A stretch of 64,000 bases of DNA from Promicromonospora sukumoe 327MFSha3.1 (GTDB lineage: Bacteria > Actinomycetota > Actinomycetes > Actinomycetales > Cellulomonadaceae): NCBI RefSeq assembly GCF_000385135.1, contig NZ_ARQM01000015.1:124001-188000 (forward strand), read 5' to 3'. A model generated the notes under the pieces. It saw nothing but the letters and a program-made list of their open reading frames with translations. It ran no database searches and was not told the DNA's origin. Of this stretch, positions 20,166 through 29,634 are shown in pieces; position 1 is the stretch's first letter; the number at the start of each line of letters is the position of its first letter. The translations under genes were made by a program, and so were the position numbers.

Positions 20166-20214
20166 GTCACATGGGGTTTAGGCCGTAGAACCGCATGACG
20201 CGGCCCCTTGTGAC
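20166..20214. other. Inverted repeat between the atpI-like gene and atpB
   Basis: GTCACATGGGG (20166-20176) pairs with CCCCTTGTGAC (20204-20214) with one mismatch and a 27-nt loop. It lies in the roughly 200-bp spacer before atpB, where a promoter or leader control of the ATP synthase genes would be expected. I could not define a convincing -35/-10 pair here. Confidence 0.4.
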
Positions 20215-20261
20215 TTATTGCGCAACCCCGCGTCAGGTCGTGGGTCGCTCATGAGGCTCGG

Positions 20262-20714
20262 TCAGGGCGTGGTGTCGGTCTCGACGTAGGGCACGCGGCC
20301 GTTGCGCACGGCGCGGTAGTCGAGCAGCGCGGAGCCCACGGCCCCGAGCAGCAGCACGACGAACAGGACGACCCGGTCGTAGAAGTCGAACTGCGTGATG
20401 ATCACCAGGACGACGATCAGCACCACCATCTTGGCGAGCCAGCTGCCCATCACGACGGCACCCATCGTGGTGGCGCCCTTGCCGACGGTGTAGAGCATCG
20501 ACCACACGGTGGTGGCGCAGAAGAACGCGGCCAGCGCCGCGCCGATCAGGGCGCCCCAGAGGCCGGGCAGGCCCGCGACGAGGAGCCCGACCACGGAGCC
20601 CAGCACGGCGAGGCCGCCGACCAGGATCAGGCAGTCACGGAGCGCCGTACGCAGCACCGCCTGCTCGGCAGCGCCCCGCGGGGCGTTGGGGGCATCGGGC
20701 AGCTGCTCGGTCAT
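20262..20714 (-). CDS. AtpI-like membrane protein upstream of atpB
   Basis: The 150-residue protein has four hydrophobic segments: LILVGGLAVLGSVVGLLVAG, LWGALIGAALAAFFCATT, WLAKMVVLIVVLVIITQF and VVLFVVLLLGAVGSALL. Size, topology and place directly before atpB match the AtpI/Rv1303 family, which helps c-ring assembly or Mg2+ supply in some bacteria. Sequence conservation in this family is low, so position carries much of the call. The ATG overlaps the wecA stop (ATGA), and AAGGAG lies just upstream. Confidence 0.8.
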   Translation of the reverse strand: MTEQLPDAPNAPRGAAEQAVLRTALRDCLILVGGLAVLGSVVGLLVAGLPGLWGALIGAALAAFFCATTVWSMLYTVGKGATTMGAVVMGSWLAKMVVLIVVLVIITQFDFYDRVVLFVVLLLGAVGSALLDYRAVRNGRVPYVETDTTP

Positions 20715-21955
20715 TCGACGGTCTCCTTGGTCTTGACGTGCGCCTTGACGGCGACACGCTCGGTGGCGCTCTCGGTGGCGCTCTGCGGTACGAGGGCGGG
20801 CTGCGCCGCGCCGACGGCGGCGGGCACCTTGGGGGTCTGCCCCGACAGCGCCACGTCGTCGTCCAGGAACCGGCCCCGGTGGCGCAGCGGGCCCAGCGTG
20901 GCCAGCAGCGCGAGCACCACGAACACGGCGGTCCAGATCAGCACGATCTCCCAGTCCCACCGCACGAGCGCCGCGGCGCTGAAGGCGAACACGGCGGTCC
21001 ACACGTACAGGATCACGACCGCGCGGCGGTGGGAGTGGCCGAGGGCCAGCATCCGGTGGTGCAGGTGCATGCGGTCCGGCGCCATGGGCGACTTGCCCGC
21101 GGCCAGGCGGCGGATCACGGCCAGGCCCATGTCGAGCAGCGGCAGCATGAGCACCGCCACCGGCAGGAGCAGCGGGATGAACGCGGGCAGGGCCTGCGAG
21201 CCGGTCATCACGTCGGGCTGTACGTTGCCGGTCACGGTGATGGCCGCGCCGGCCATGACGAGCCCGATCAGCATGGACCCGGCGTCGCCCATGAAGATGC
21301 GCGCCGGGTGGAAGTTGTAGGGCAGGAAGCCCACGCACACGCCCACGAGCACGGCCATCATCAGGGACGCCAGGGAGGAGTAGTCCTCCGCCGAGACCTG
21401 CTGGGTGAGCCCGTAGGTGTACAGGAAGAAGGCGGCGCCGCCGATGGCGACGATGCCGGCCGCGAGGCCGTCGAGGCCGTCCACGAAGTTAACGGCGTTC
21501 ATGGCGACCACCACGGCCAGGACCGTGATGACCAGCGAGGTGCGCGACGACGTGATGGTCGTGCCGGCGATCGGCAGCGTGATGAGCTGCACGCCCTGCA
21601 GCGCCATGAACCCGGCGGCCAGCACCTGGCCCGCGAGCTTGGTGACCCAGTCGAGGTCCCACTTGTCGTCCGCCCAGCCGAGCCCGCACACGATCGCCGC
21701 GCCGCCGACGATGCCCCACGCCTGACGGTCGGAGAAGACGCCGGACAGGAACGGCATCTGGGAGGCCAGCATGACGGAGACGACGATGCCGATCAGCATC
21801 GCGAGCCCGCCGAGGCGCGGCGTCGGCACCAGGTGCACGTCGCGCGCCCGGACCGCGGAGATCGCCGAGGTCTTCAGGGCCACCCACCGGGCGAAGGGCG
21901 TGGTCAGGAACGTGACCGCGGCGGCCACGAGCATCAGGAGCAGGTACACCCTCAC
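20711..21955 (-). CDS. wecA: Undecaprenyl-phosphate GlcNAc-1-phosphate transferase, MraY/WecA family
   Basis: The 414-residue polytopic enzyme moves a sugar-1-phosphate from a UDP-sugar to a polyprenyl phosphate at the inner face of the membrane, starting a wall polymer. Family motifs are present: PTPRLGG, WADDKWDLD (the DDxxD metal site), NFVDGLDGLA, FMGDAGS and the WecA-type DRMHLHHRM. A 60-residue cytoplasmic tail is not conserved. WecA rather than MraY is favoured by the HLHH motif and by the Rv1302-like location. The GTG start overlaps the tsaC stop (GTGA). Confidence 0.9.
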   Translation of the reverse strand: MRVYLLLMLVAAAVTFLTTPFARWVALKTSAISAVRARDVHLVPTPRLGGLAMLIGIVVSVMLASQMPFLSGVFSDRQAWGIVGGAAIVCGLGWADDKWDLDWVTKLAGQVLAAGFMALQGVQLITLPIAGTTITSSRTSLVITVLAVVVAMNAVNFVDGLDGLAAGIVAIGGAAFFLYTYGLTQQVSAEDYSSLASLMMAVLVGVCVGFLPYNFHPARIFMGDAGSMLIGLVMAGAAITVTGNVQPDVMTGSQALPAFIPLLLPVAVLMLPLLDMGLAVIRRLAAGKSPMAPDRMHLHHRMLALGHSHRRAVVILYVWTAVFAFSAAALVRWDWEIVLIWTAVFVVLALLATLGPLRHRGRFLDDDVALSGQTPKVPAAVGAAQPALVPQSATESATERVAVKAHVKTKETVE

Positions 21956-22665
21956 TCGTCGTCCTCCGCGGCAGGGGCGGGGGGCTCGATCGGGTCGTCC
22001 TCGGGCGACGCAGCAGGGCCTTCGACGTCGGCGACCTTGCGCAGCTCCGCCAGGCTCACGGCACCCTCGCGGACGATCCGCAGCACGGGGCCGGTCGCGT
22101 CCACGATCGTGGAGGCGACGCCGCCGGGAGCCTCGCCGCCGTCCAGGTAGACCGCGACGGACGCGCCGAGCTGGTCGCGCGCGTTCTCCACGTCCTGCGC
22201 GGCCGGGCTGCCCGACTTGTTCGCGCTGGACACGGCCAGCGGGCCGGTGCGCTTGAGCAGGGCGAGCGCCGCGGCGTGGTCCGGCATGCGCAGGGCGACG
22301 GTGCCGCCCGTGTCGCCGAGGTCCCACTGCAGCGACGGCTGCGCCTGCAGGATGACGGTGAAACCGCCGGGCCAGAAGGCCTCGACGAGCCGGCGGGCCT
22401 CGTCGGGCACGTCGGTCGCGAGACCGTCGAGGGTCGCGACGTCACCGACCAGGACCGGCGGGGGCATCTGCCGGCCGCGGCCCTTGGCCGCGAGCAGGGC
22501 GGCCACCGCGACCTCGTCGAACGCATCGGCTGCGATGCCGTAGACGGTGTCGGTGGGCATGACCACCAGGGCTCCACGGGAGATCGCGTTCACTGCCTCG
22601 TCGATCGCGGGGCCCCAGGTCTGCGGGTCGGTGGCGTCGAGCACGGGCTGCACAGGCACACTCAC
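21952..22665 (-). CDS. tsaC: L-threonylcarbamoyladenylate synthase (Sua5/YciO/YrdC family)
   Basis: The 237-residue protein makes threonylcarbamoyl-AMP from threonine, bicarbonate and ATP for the t6A37 modification of ANN-decoding tRNAs. Motifs are PTDTVYGIAADA, AAKGRGRQMPPPVLVGD (with the KxR pair), PGGFTVILQ, TVALRMPDH and SSANKSG. It lacks the C-terminal Sua5 domain, so TsaC-type; an acidic proline-rich tail (about residues 210-237) replaces it. GTG start; 13 bp after prmC, likely the same operon. Confidence 0.92.
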   Translation of the reverse strand: MSVPVQPVLDATDPQTWGPAIDEAVNAISRGALVVMPTDTVYGIAADAFDEVAVAALLAAKGRGRQMPPPVLVGDVATLDGLATDVPDEARRLVEAFWPGGFTVILQAQPSLQWDLGDTGGTVALRMPDHAAALALLKRTGPLAVSSANKSGSPAAQDVENARDQLGASVAVYLDGGEAPGGVASTIVDATGPVLRIVREGAVSLAELRKVADVEGPAASPEDDPIEPPAPAAEDDE

Positions 22666-22678
22666 GCGGACCAGTCTT

Positions 22679-23662
22679 TCACGCTTCGGGACCCTCCTGA
22701 TGCCCGAGCCGCCGCGCGACCACCATGCGGGGCCGGCCGGTGAGGTCCTTGCGGGTCTCGGGCTCGCCGAACACGGGCCGTCCGTCGGCGTCGCGCGCGG
22801 CCGAGACCATGGCGCGGGCCGCCTCCGCCTGGACCTCGGCGTGCTCCATGACGTAGAGCCCGCCGGGGCGCAGCAGCCTGGCCGCGGCGTCCGTGATGCC
22901 GCGCGGCACCTCCAGCCCGTCCGGGCCCAGGCCGTAGAGCGCGACCGCCGGGTCGTGCTCGGCCACCTCCGGGTCGACGGGCACGGCGTCCGACGGCACG
23001 TACGGCGGGTTCGAGACGACGACGTCGGCCGTCCCGTCGATCCCGTACAGCGCGGTGCGGGCGTCGCCCTTGACGAGCCGGACGATGCGCTCGGGCGCCT
23101 CCTGGGGCCCCGGGGCCGTCTGGTCCGCGACCGTGGCGGGGTCCAGCCCGGCCGCGACGGCGCTCAGGGCGTCCACGTTGCGCGCCGCCCAGGCGTGCGC
23201 ATCCTTGTCCAGCTCGACGGCGTGCACGCGCGCGCCGGGTACCTCGGTCGCCACGGCCAGCGCGATGGCGCCCGACCCGGTGCACAGGTCGACGACGACC
23301 GCGCCCGCGCCGCCGCGTTCGCCGACCACCTTGGCGGCCTCGTCGATCGCCACCTGCGCGACCTCCTCGGTCTCGGGCCGCGGCACGAACACCCCCGGCC
23401 CCACGGCCAGCTCCAGGTGCCGGAACGGCGCCACGCCCGTCAGGTGCTGCAGGGGCTCGCGGGCGGCGCGCCGGGCGACCAGCGCCTCGAAGGCGCGCGC
23501 GACGTCGTCGGGCACCGGGCGGCCCAGCACGACGAGCCGCCGCAGCTCACCCCGGTCGACCCCCAGCGCGTGCGCCAGCAGCGCCTCGGCGTCGGCCTGC
23601 GGCGACCCGACCCCGGCGTCCGCCAGCTCCCCCTGGGCCCACCTCAACAGCTGTGCGCTCAC
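22679..23662 (-). CDS. prmC: Peptide chain release factor N5-glutamine methyltransferase
   Basis: The 327-residue enzyme methylates the GGQ glutamine of release factors, here surely the product of the adjacent prfA. The N-terminal helical domain (to about residue 85) includes [31 protein letters not shown]; the SAM-binding motif is [14 protein letters not shown]; the catalytic NPPY is near residue 218. An insertion after NVDALS (about 40 residues) is longer than in E. coli. GTG start with GGAGGAG upstream. Confidence 0.95.
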   Translation of the reverse strand: MSAQLLRWAQGELADAGVGSPQADAEALLAHALGVDRGELRRLVVLGRPVPDDVARAFEALVARRAAREPLQHLTGVAPFRHLELAVGPGVFVPRPETEEVAQVAIDEAAKVVGERGGAGAVVVDLCTGSGAIALAVATEVPGARVHAVELDKDAHAWAARNVDALSAVAAGLDPATVADQTAPGPQEAPERIVRLVKGDARTALYGIDGTADVVVSNPPYVPSDAVPVDPEVAEHDPAVALYGLGPDGLEVPRGITDAAARLLRPGGLYVMEHAEVQAEAARAMVSAARDADGRPVFGEPETRKDLTGRPRMVVARRLGHQEGPEA

Positions 23663-23737
23663 CGCGCTCCTCCGACCACGGCAAAAGCCTGCCCGACCGG
23701 GCCCGAAGGCGCCAGGTCCGCCGTGATCCGATACGAC

Positions 23738-24826
23738 TCAGACACCCGAGGCCTCGGCCAGCCGGGCCGCCTCGTCGGCGTCGATCGCGGAGCGCACCAC
23801 GGGACCAAGGTCGCCGTCCAGCACCTGGTCGAGGTTGTACGCCTTGTACCCCGTGCGGTGGTCGGCGATCCGGTTCTCCGGGAAGTTGTACGTGCGGATG
23901 CGCTCGGAGCGGTCGACGGTGCGCACCTGCGAGCGGCGCAGCTCGGCGGACTCGGCCGCGGCCGCCTCCTGCTGGGCGGCGAGCAGGCGGGCCCGCAGCA
24001 CGCGCATGGCCTGCTCGCGGTTCTGCAGCTGCGACTTCTCGTTCTGCATCGAGACCACGATGCCCGTGGGCACGTGCGTGATGCGCACCGCGGAGTCCGT
24101 GGTGTTCACGGACTGCCCGCCCGGCCCGGAGGACCGGTAGACGTCGATGCGCAGGTCGTTCTGGTCGATCTCGAGCTCGCCCGGGTCGTCGACCTCGGGG
24201 AACACCAGCACGCCCGCCGCCGAGGTGTGGATGCGGCCCTGCGACTCGGTGACCGGCACCCGCTGCACGCGGTGCACGCCACCCTCGTACTTGAGGCTGT
24301 GCCAGACGCCGTCCTCGGGGCCCTGCACGCTCTTGGCCTTGACCGCGACCTGCACGTCCTTGTAGCCGCCCAGGTCGGACGCCGTGGCCTCCAGGAGCTG
24401 CGTGGACCAGCCGCGCTGCTCGGCGTAGCGCAGGTACATACGCAGCAGGTCGCCCGCGAACAGCGCGGACTCCTCCCCGCCCTCGCCCGCCTTGATCTCG
24501 AGGATCACGTCGCGCCCGTCGTCGGGGTCGCGCGGGACCAGCACGCGGCGCAGCTTCTCCTCCGCGGTCGCCTCGGCGTCCCGCAGCGCGGGCAGCTCCT
24601 CGGCGAACGAGGCGTCCTCGGCCGCCAGCTCGGCGGCGGCCTCGGCGTCGTCGTGCGCCTGCTCCCAGGCCTTGTAGGCCCCGACCACCTGGTTGAGCTC
24701 CGCGTAGCGGCGGCCCAGCGTGCGGGCGCGACCGGGATCGGCGTGCACGGCGGGGTCCGCCAGCGCCGCCTCGATCTCGGCGTGCTCGCTGAGCAGCGGT
24801 CCGACGGCGGCGAACGACTCGGTCAC
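23738..24826 (-). CDS. prfA: Peptide chain release factor 1
   Basis: The 362-residue RF1 ends translation at UAA and UAG. The GGQ loop ([17 protein letters not shown], near residue 238) and the codon-recognition segment [12 protein letters not shown] with the RF1-type upstream QLQN are present. The N-terminal helical domain has high Ala/Glu content. GTG start at 24826 with GAGGAG 6 nt upstream; the frame stays open upstream but enters the rpmE terminator. It is followed by prmC, its modifying enzyme. Confidence 0.95.
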   Translation of the reverse strand: MTESFAAVGPLLSEHAEIEAALADPAVHADPGRARTLGRRYAELNQVVGAYKAWEQAHDDAEAAAELAAEDASFAEELPALRDAEATAEEKLRRVLVPRDPDDGRDVILEIKAGEGGEESALFAGDLLRMYLRYAEQRGWSTQLLEATASDLGGYKDVQVAVKAKSVQGPEDGVWHSLKYEGGVHRVQRVPVTESQGRIHTSAAGVLVFPEVDDPGELEIDQNDLRIDVYRSSGPGGQSVNTTDSAVRITHVPTGIVVSMQNEKSQLQNREQAMRVLRARLLAAQQEAAAAESAELRRSQVRTVDRSERIRTYNFPENRIADHRTGYKAYNLDQVLDGDLGPVVRSAIDADEAARLAEASGV

Positions 24827-24870
24827 GGTCTCTCCTCGGTACAGGGCCAAACAGGTCTGGGCAAAGCAAC

Positions 24871-24932
24871 AGCGCCGGTGGTCCGGCGCCCGACTGCCCC
24901 TGGAGAGGTTGTCGGACCGGACCACCGGCGCT
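24871..24932 (-). terminator. Terminator hairpin after rpmE
   Basis: A perfect 16-bp inverted repeat, AGCGCCGGTGGTCCGG (24871-24886) with its complement at 24917-24932, and a 30-nt loop. On the minus strand it lies just downstream of the rpmE stop and is followed by TGTTGCTTTG, a short T-rich run. It probably separates rpmE from prfA. Confidence 0.7.
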
Positions 24933-24941
24933 GCGGAGTCG

Positions 24942-25160
24942 CTACTTGTCGGCGTCCTTCTTGCCGTAGCGCGCCTGGAACCGGGCCACGCGGCCACCGG
25001 TGTCCATGATCTTCTGCTTGCCCGTGTAGAACGGGTGGCAGGCGCTGCAGACGTCGGCGGAGATCTTGCCGGACGTCTCGGTGCTACGCGTCGTGAAGGT
25101 GTTGCCACAGGTGCAGGTGACCTGCGTGACGACGTACTCGGGGTGGATTCCAGCCCTCAT
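24942..25160 (-). CDS. rpmE: Large ribosomal subunit protein bL31
   Basis: The 72-residue protein has four cysteines in CTCG and CSACH that form the zinc site, so it is the zinc-containing (C+) type rather than the zinc-free paralogue made under zinc starvation. [10 protein letters not shown] and [27 protein letters not shown] are family hallmarks. AAGGAG is 5 nt before the ATG. It is flanked by a terminator on each side and is probably an independent unit. Confidence 0.97.
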   Translation of the reverse strand: MRAGIHPEYVVTQVTCTCGNTFTTRSTETSGKISADVCSACHPFYTGKQKIMDTGGRVARFQARYGKKDADK

Positions 25161-25238
25161 GTTGCTCCTTGGTGAGATGCCGCTGGGTCGCCCTGCAGAA
25201 CCGCGGGACGTGAACCAGCCAGCCAGCCAATCATTGTG

Positions 25239-25270
25239 CCACTACCTCGCCCGGATGGGCGAGGCAGTGG
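25239..25270 (-). terminator. Terminator hairpin after rho
   Basis: CCACTACCTCGCCC (25239-25252), loop GGAT, and GGGCGAGGCAGTGG (25257-25270) form a 14-bp stem with one G-U-type mismatch. It lies 23 bp beyond the rho stop on the minus strand, followed by CACAATGATTGG. Short loop and long stem support an intrinsic terminator despite the weak T-run. Confidence 0.65.
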
Positions 25271-25293
25271 GGTGTGACGTGGATCAGGACGAG

Positions 25294-27207
25294 CTAGACG
25301 GTCTCGCCGACGTTCTCGTTCTCCGTCAGACCACCCGGCGTCGTCTTCTGCACGTGCAGCAGGAACTCGACGTTGGTCTTGGTCTTCTTGAGCTGACCGA
25401 GCAGCAGCTCGGCGGCCTGCGTCTGGTCGAGCGCGCCCATCACGCGGCGCAGCTTGTAGACGATCGCGAGCTCGTCCTTCGACATGAGGATCTCCTCGCG
25501 CCGGGTGCTCGAGCCGTTGACGTCGATCGCCGGGAAGATGCGCTTCTCGGCCAGGGACCGCGACAGGCGCAGCTCCATGTTGCCCGTGCCCTTGAACTCC
25601 TCGAAGATCACCTCGTCCATCTTCGAGCCGGTCTCGACCAGAGCCGTCGCGAGGATGGTCAGCGAGCCGCCGTCCTCGATGTTGCGCGCGGCGCCGAAGA
25701 ACTTCTTGGGCGGGTAGAGCGCGGCGGCGTCCACACCACCGGACAGGATGCGGCCCGACGCCGGGGCGGCCAGGTTGTAGGCGCGCGACAGGCGGGTGAT
25801 GCCGTCGAGCAGCACCACGACGTCCTGGCCCAGCTCGACGAGACGCTTGGCGCGCTCGATGGCGAGCTCGGCGACCAGCGTGTGGTCCGAGGCGTGCCGG
25901 TCGAAGGTCGAGGAGATGACCTCGCCCTTGACCGAGCGCTCGAAGTCGGTGACCTCTTCCGGGCGCTCGTCCACCAGCACGACCATGAGGTGGACCTCAG
26001 GGTTGTTCAGCGAGATCGCGTTGGCGATCTGCTGCATCATCAGCGTCTTGCCGGCCTTGGGCGGCGCGACGATGAGGCCACGCTGGCCCTTGCCGATCGG
26101 CGCGACGATGTCGATGACGCGCGGCGTCAGCTTGGTCGCCTCGGGGTTCTCCAGGCGCAGGCGCTCCTGCGGGTACAGCGGCGTCAGCTTGGTGAACTCG
26201 GGGCGCTCCCGCGCCTCCTCCGGCGTCATGCCGTTCACCGAGTCCAGGCGCACCAGCGCGTTGAACTTGTTGACCTTGGCGTTGCGCCCGGTCGCCTGCT
26301 GCGGCGGCTCCTCGCCCTCGCGCGGCTGGCGGACGGCGCCGACGACGGCGTCACCGCGGCGCAGGCCGGCCTTCTTGACCTGGTTCAGCGACACGTAGAC
26401 GTCGTTGTTGCCCGGCAGGTAGCCCGAGGTCCGCACGAACGCGTAGTTGTCGAGGATGTCGAGGATCCCGGCGACGGGCAGCAGCACGTCGTCCTCGCGC
26501 ACCTCGACGTTGTCGAGACCCGCGACGTCCGGACCCTGGCGGCCGCGGCCGCGCTTGCGGTCCCGGCCCCGGTCGCGACCCCGGCGGCGGCGCGAGCCGC
26601 GCTCGTCGTCGAGGTCGCCGGCGGCGGCGCGGTCGGCGTTCCGGTCCGCGGCACGCTCGGTGCTGCGCTCGGTGCTCCGCTCCGTCGTCCGGGTTCCGGC
26701 GCGGTCGGCGGTGCGCTCGTTGCCGCCACGGGTGTTCCGGGCGGTGCCGGACTGGCCGTTGCGGCCCTTGTCGTCGGCGGACTTGTCGGCGGTGCCGTCG
26801 GCGGCACCCTGGCCGCGGCCGGAGCGACGTCCGTTCTGCTCGCGCGGCGCCGCGACGGCGTCGGCGAGCTGGGCGAGACGTGCGGCCTTGTCGGCTTCCG
26901 TGCTGGCGTCGGCGCGCACGCTCGAGGTGGCGACCTCGGCGGCGGCGACCGGTGCCTCGCTACGGACAGGCTTGTCGGTGGTGGGCTGCTCCGGGGCGGA
27001 AGCGGCACGGGCCGGGCGCTTCGTCGCGCCGCCGCCCGTCTTCTCGCGGATCGAGTCCACGAGGTCGCTCTTGCGCATCCTGGAGGTGCCCTTCACGCCC
27101 AGGTCTCCGGCGAGTGCCTGGAGCTCGGCGAGGCGCATGCTGCTCAGCGCGCCCGTACCGGCCGCACGGCCGGTGGCTGACTGAGCGTTATCGGTGGTGT
27201 CTGTCAC
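25294..27207 (-). CDS. rho: Transcription termination factor Rho with a long disordered insertion
   Basis: The 637-residue hexameric RNA helicase ends transcription. Rho_N (about 22-60: [20 protein letters not shown]) is followed by an insertion of about 180 residues rich in Arg, Asp, Asn, Gly and Thr, with repeats such as [21 protein letters not shown]. Then comes the RNA-binding cold-shock domain ([21 protein letters not shown]) and the RecA-like motor (Walker A PPKAGKT near residue 382; Q-loop and R-loop region [11 protein letters not shown]). Such insertions are known in high-GC actinobacteria and bind RNA. The GTG start has GGAAGG upstream. The rest of the hexamer core is intact. Confidence 0.96.
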   Translation of the reverse strand: MTDTTDNAQSATGRAAGTGALSSMRLAELQALAGDLGVKGTSRMRKSDLVDSIREKTGGGATKRPARAASAPEQPTTDKPVRSEAPVAAAEVATSSVRADASTEADKAARLAQLADAVAAPREQNGRRSGRGQGAADGTADKSADDKGRNGQSGTARNTRGGNERTADRAGTRTTERSTERSTERAADRNADRAAAGDLDDERGSRRRRGRDRGRDRKRGRGRQGPDVAGLDNVEVREDDVLLPVAGILDILDNYAFVRTSGYLPGNNDVYVSLNQVKKAGLRRGDAVVGAVRQPREGEEPPQQATGRNAKVNKFNALVRLDSVNGMTPEEARERPEFTKLTPLYPQERLRLENPEATKLTPRVIDIVAPIGKGQRGLIVAPPKAGKTLMMQQIANAISLNNPEVHLMVVLVDERPEEVTDFERSVKGEVISSTFDRHASDHTLVAELAIERAKRLVELGQDVVVLLDGITRLSRAYNLAAPASGRILSGGVDAAALYPPKKFFGAARNIEDGGSLTILATALVETGSKMDEVIFEEFKGTGNMELRLSRSLAEKRIFPAIDVNGSSTRREEILMSKDELAIVYKLRRVMGALDQTQAAELLLGQLKKTKTNVEFLLHVQKTTPGGLTENENVGETV

Positions 27208-27493
27208 GAAGGACCCTTCCCCCTCGAACTGCGGCTGATCGCCTGAGCGCGGGCCGCGGGATAGTGGGCGCCCGGCTCGATGTGGCCAGAACGCGGAAAA
27301 CCTCGCATCAGTGGTACGACGAAGGGGCTGACGGGGGCGTTGTCTGCCTTCTCGCGAGATGCGGTGGGCCGTGGATCACGGCCTGCTACGGGCACGGCTG
27401 AGCGGCTTTGACTGTAGCTGGGTAGGCGGTTGAGGAACCGATGTTGAATCCGTGTTCCCGCCACCATGGCTCAGGACGTGCGATCCCGAAGGT
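27208..27493 (-). promoter_or_regulatory. rho leader region with a candidate -10
   Basis: This 286-bp gap between thrB and rho contains no gene. On the minus strand TACAGT (27416-27411) fits TANNNT, but no good -35 is 17 nt upstream. If used, it leaves a leader of about 200 nt. Long rho leaders are commonly used for autoregulation by Rho; that is inference here. Confidence 0.3.
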
Positions 27494-28510
27494 TCACTGC
27501 ATACTACCACCCCGTACTGCTGGTGATCCTGGTCCGGCATGACTTCTGTCTGCCCCTGACGGACCGGACGATAGCGCACCCGTGTTACCGGTAATTCTCC
27601 TGGCCCGCGCGCCCGTCAGATCGATCCCCGGGCTCAGCCTGCGCCAGCCCGCGGTCTCGTCCACCAGGTCCGCCAGGACGGCGTCCCGCGCGGCCCGGTG
27701 GCCCGGCCCGGCGAGCACCAGGACGGTCGGCCCGGCACCCGAGACGGTGGCCGGGACGCCCTCGTCCCGCAGTGCCCGGATCAGCTCGCTGGACGCGCCC
27801 AGGACACCCGCGCGGTACTGCTGGTGCAGCCGGTCCTCCGTGGCGTCGAACAGCAGCTCCGGACGCCGGGCCAGGGCCTCGACCAGGAGCGCCGCCCGGC
27901 CCGCCGTGAACGCGGCGTCGCCGTGCGACACCTGCGCCGGCAGCGCCGCGCGCGCCCGCGCCGTCGCGAGCCGTACGTCGGGCACCAGCACCGTGGCCTC
28001 GATGGCCGGGTCGATGTCGAGCCCGACCGCGCGCGGCCCGGCGTCGGTGGTCCACGCGACCGTGGCGCCGCCCTGGATGGCGGGCGCCGCGTTGTCCGGG
28101 TGCCCCTCGAACTCGGTCGCCAGCCCCAGCACCGTGGCGGCGTCGATCGCGCGCGGGTCCGCCAGCAGGGCGCGGGCCGCGACGATCCCGGCCACGACCG
28201 CGGCCGACGACGAGCCGAGCCCGCGGCCGTGCGGGATCACGTTGTGGCACGTCATGTGGATGCCGGTCGGCACGGCGCCGGCCAGGTCCATCGTGCGCCG
28301 CAGCGCACGCACCACCAGGTGGTCCTCCCCGAGGGGGACCTCCCCGGCACCCTCGCCCTCGACCTCCACGACCACGTCGGAGCTCGCCACGAGGCGCACC
28401 TCGACCTCGTCGTACAGGGCCAGCGCGAGACCGAGCGAGTCGAAGCCGGGCCCGAGGTTGGCGCTGGTCGCGGGCACCCGGACCCGCACGTGGTCGGCGC
28501 CGAGCTGCAT
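27494..28510 (-). CDS. thrB: Homoserine kinase
   Basis: The 338-residue GHMP kinase phosphorylates homoserine in threonine synthesis. RVRVPATSANLGPGFDSLGLAL and the ATP loop IPHGRGLGSSSAAVVAG are diagnostic, with FEGHPDNAAPAIQGG and the C-terminal TVSGAGPTVLVL. The last 25 or so residues are a variable Gly/Ser tail. The ATG overlaps the thrC stop in TGATG, so hom, thrC and thrB form one operon. Confidence 0.95.
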   Translation of the reverse strand: MQLGADHVRVRVPATSANLGPGFDSLGLALALYDEVEVRLVASSDVVVEVEGEGAGEVPLGEDHLVVRALRRTMDLAGAVPTGIHMTCHNVIPHGRGLGSSSAAVVAGIVAARALLADPRAIDAATVLGLATEFEGHPDNAAPAIQGGATVAWTTDAGPRAVGLDIDPAIEATVLVPDVRLATARARAALPAQVSHGDAAFTAGRAALLVEALARRPELLFDATEDRLHQQYRAGVLGASSELIRALRDEGVPATVSGAGPTVLVLAGPGHRAARDAVLADLVDETAGWRRLSPGIDLTGARARRITGNTGALSSGPSGADRSHAGPGSPAVRGGSMQ

Positions 28511-29631
28511 CAGAGTGAGAGCGCGTCGGCGATCGAGACGACGTCGGCGGAGACCCGCACGGGCTCCACCTCTCCGCCGTCCGGCGTACGCAGCGCCCAG
28601 CCCGGGTCCTTGAGCCCGTGGCCGGTCACCGTGATGGTGATGCGTGCCCCCGCGGGCACCAGGCCGCGCTCGTGGCGGGCCAGCAGGCCCGCGACGCCCG
28701 CCGCGGACGCCGGCTCGACGAACACGCCGACCTCGGCCGACAGGATGCGGTGCGCCGCGAGGATCTGCTCGTCCGTCACGGCCTCGATGACGCCGCCGGA
28801 GGTGTCCCTGGCCTGCTCGGCGAGCTCCCACGAGGCGGGGTTGCCGATGCGGATGGCGGTGGCGATCGTGTCCGGGTCGTCGACGGGGTGGCCCTTGACG
28901 ATCGGCGCGGCGCCGGCGGCCTGGAAGCCCCACATGGCCGGGGCGTGGCTCGCGACGCCGGACTCGGCGTACTCGGTGAAGCCCTTCCAGTACGCCGTGA
29001 TGTTCCCGGCGTTGCCCACGGGCAGCAGGTGGATGTCGGGGGCGTCGCCCAGCGCGTCCACGATCTCGAACGCAGCGGTCTTCTGGCCCTCGATCCGGTC
29101 GGGGTTGACCGAGTTCACGAGCTCGACGGGGTGCGTGTCGGCGAGCTTGCGGGCCGCCACCAGGCAGTCGTCGAAGTTGCCGTCGACCTGCAGCAGGCGG
29201 GCGCCGTGCGCCACCGCCTGGCTCAGCTTGCCCATGGCGATCTTGCCGTCCGGGACCAGCACCGCGCAGAGCATGCCGGCGCGCGTCGCGTAGGCGGCGG
29301 CCGACGCCGACGTGTTGCCTGTCGACGCGCACACCACGGCGCGGGCGCCGCGGCCGGCCGCCGCGGAGATCGCGGCCGTCATGCCGCGGTCCTTGAACGA
29401 GCCGGTCGGGTTCATGCCCTCGACCTTGACGTAGACGTCGGCACCCGTGCGCTCGGACAGCGCGGGGGCGGGCACGAGCGGCGTGCCGCCCTCGCCCAGC
29501 GTGACGATCTTCTGCTGGAGGTGGGCGGGCAGGTGGTCCGCGTACTCGGTGATCACGCCGCGCCACAGGCGCGAGGTGGGGACGCCGGATCCGGCGGACG
29601 GGACGTTCGGTTCAGCGGGCAGCACAGGCAC
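28510..29631 (-). CDS. thrC: Threonine synthase
   Basis: The 373-residue PLP enzyme converts phosphohomoserine to threonine. The Schiff-base lysine is Lys80 in [11 protein letters not shown]; the phosphate-binding loop is [15 protein letters not shown]; and [13 protein letters not shown] is present. It is the short class without the plant SAM-binding extension. The GTG start has GAAGG 7 nt upstream, within a 3-bp gap after hom. Confidence 0.95.
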   Translation of the reverse strand: MPVLPAEPNVPSAGSGVPTSRLWRGVITEYADHLPAHLQQKIVTLGEGGTPLVPAPALSERTGADVYVKVEGMNPTGSFKDRGMTAAISAAAGRGARAVVCASTGNTSASAAAYATRAGMLCAVLVPDGKIAMGKLSQAVAHGARLLQVDGNFDDCLVAARKLADTHPVELVNSVNPDRIEGQKTAAFEIVDALGDAPDIHLLPVGNAGNITAYWKGFTEYAESGVASHAPAMWGFQAAGAAPIVKGHPVDDPDTIATAIRIGNPASWELAEQARDTSGGVIEAVTDEQILAAHRILSAEVGVFVEPASAAGVAGLLARHERGLVPAGARITITVTGHGLKDPGWALRTPDGGEVEPVRVSADVVSIADALSL

Positions 29632-29634
29632 GGT

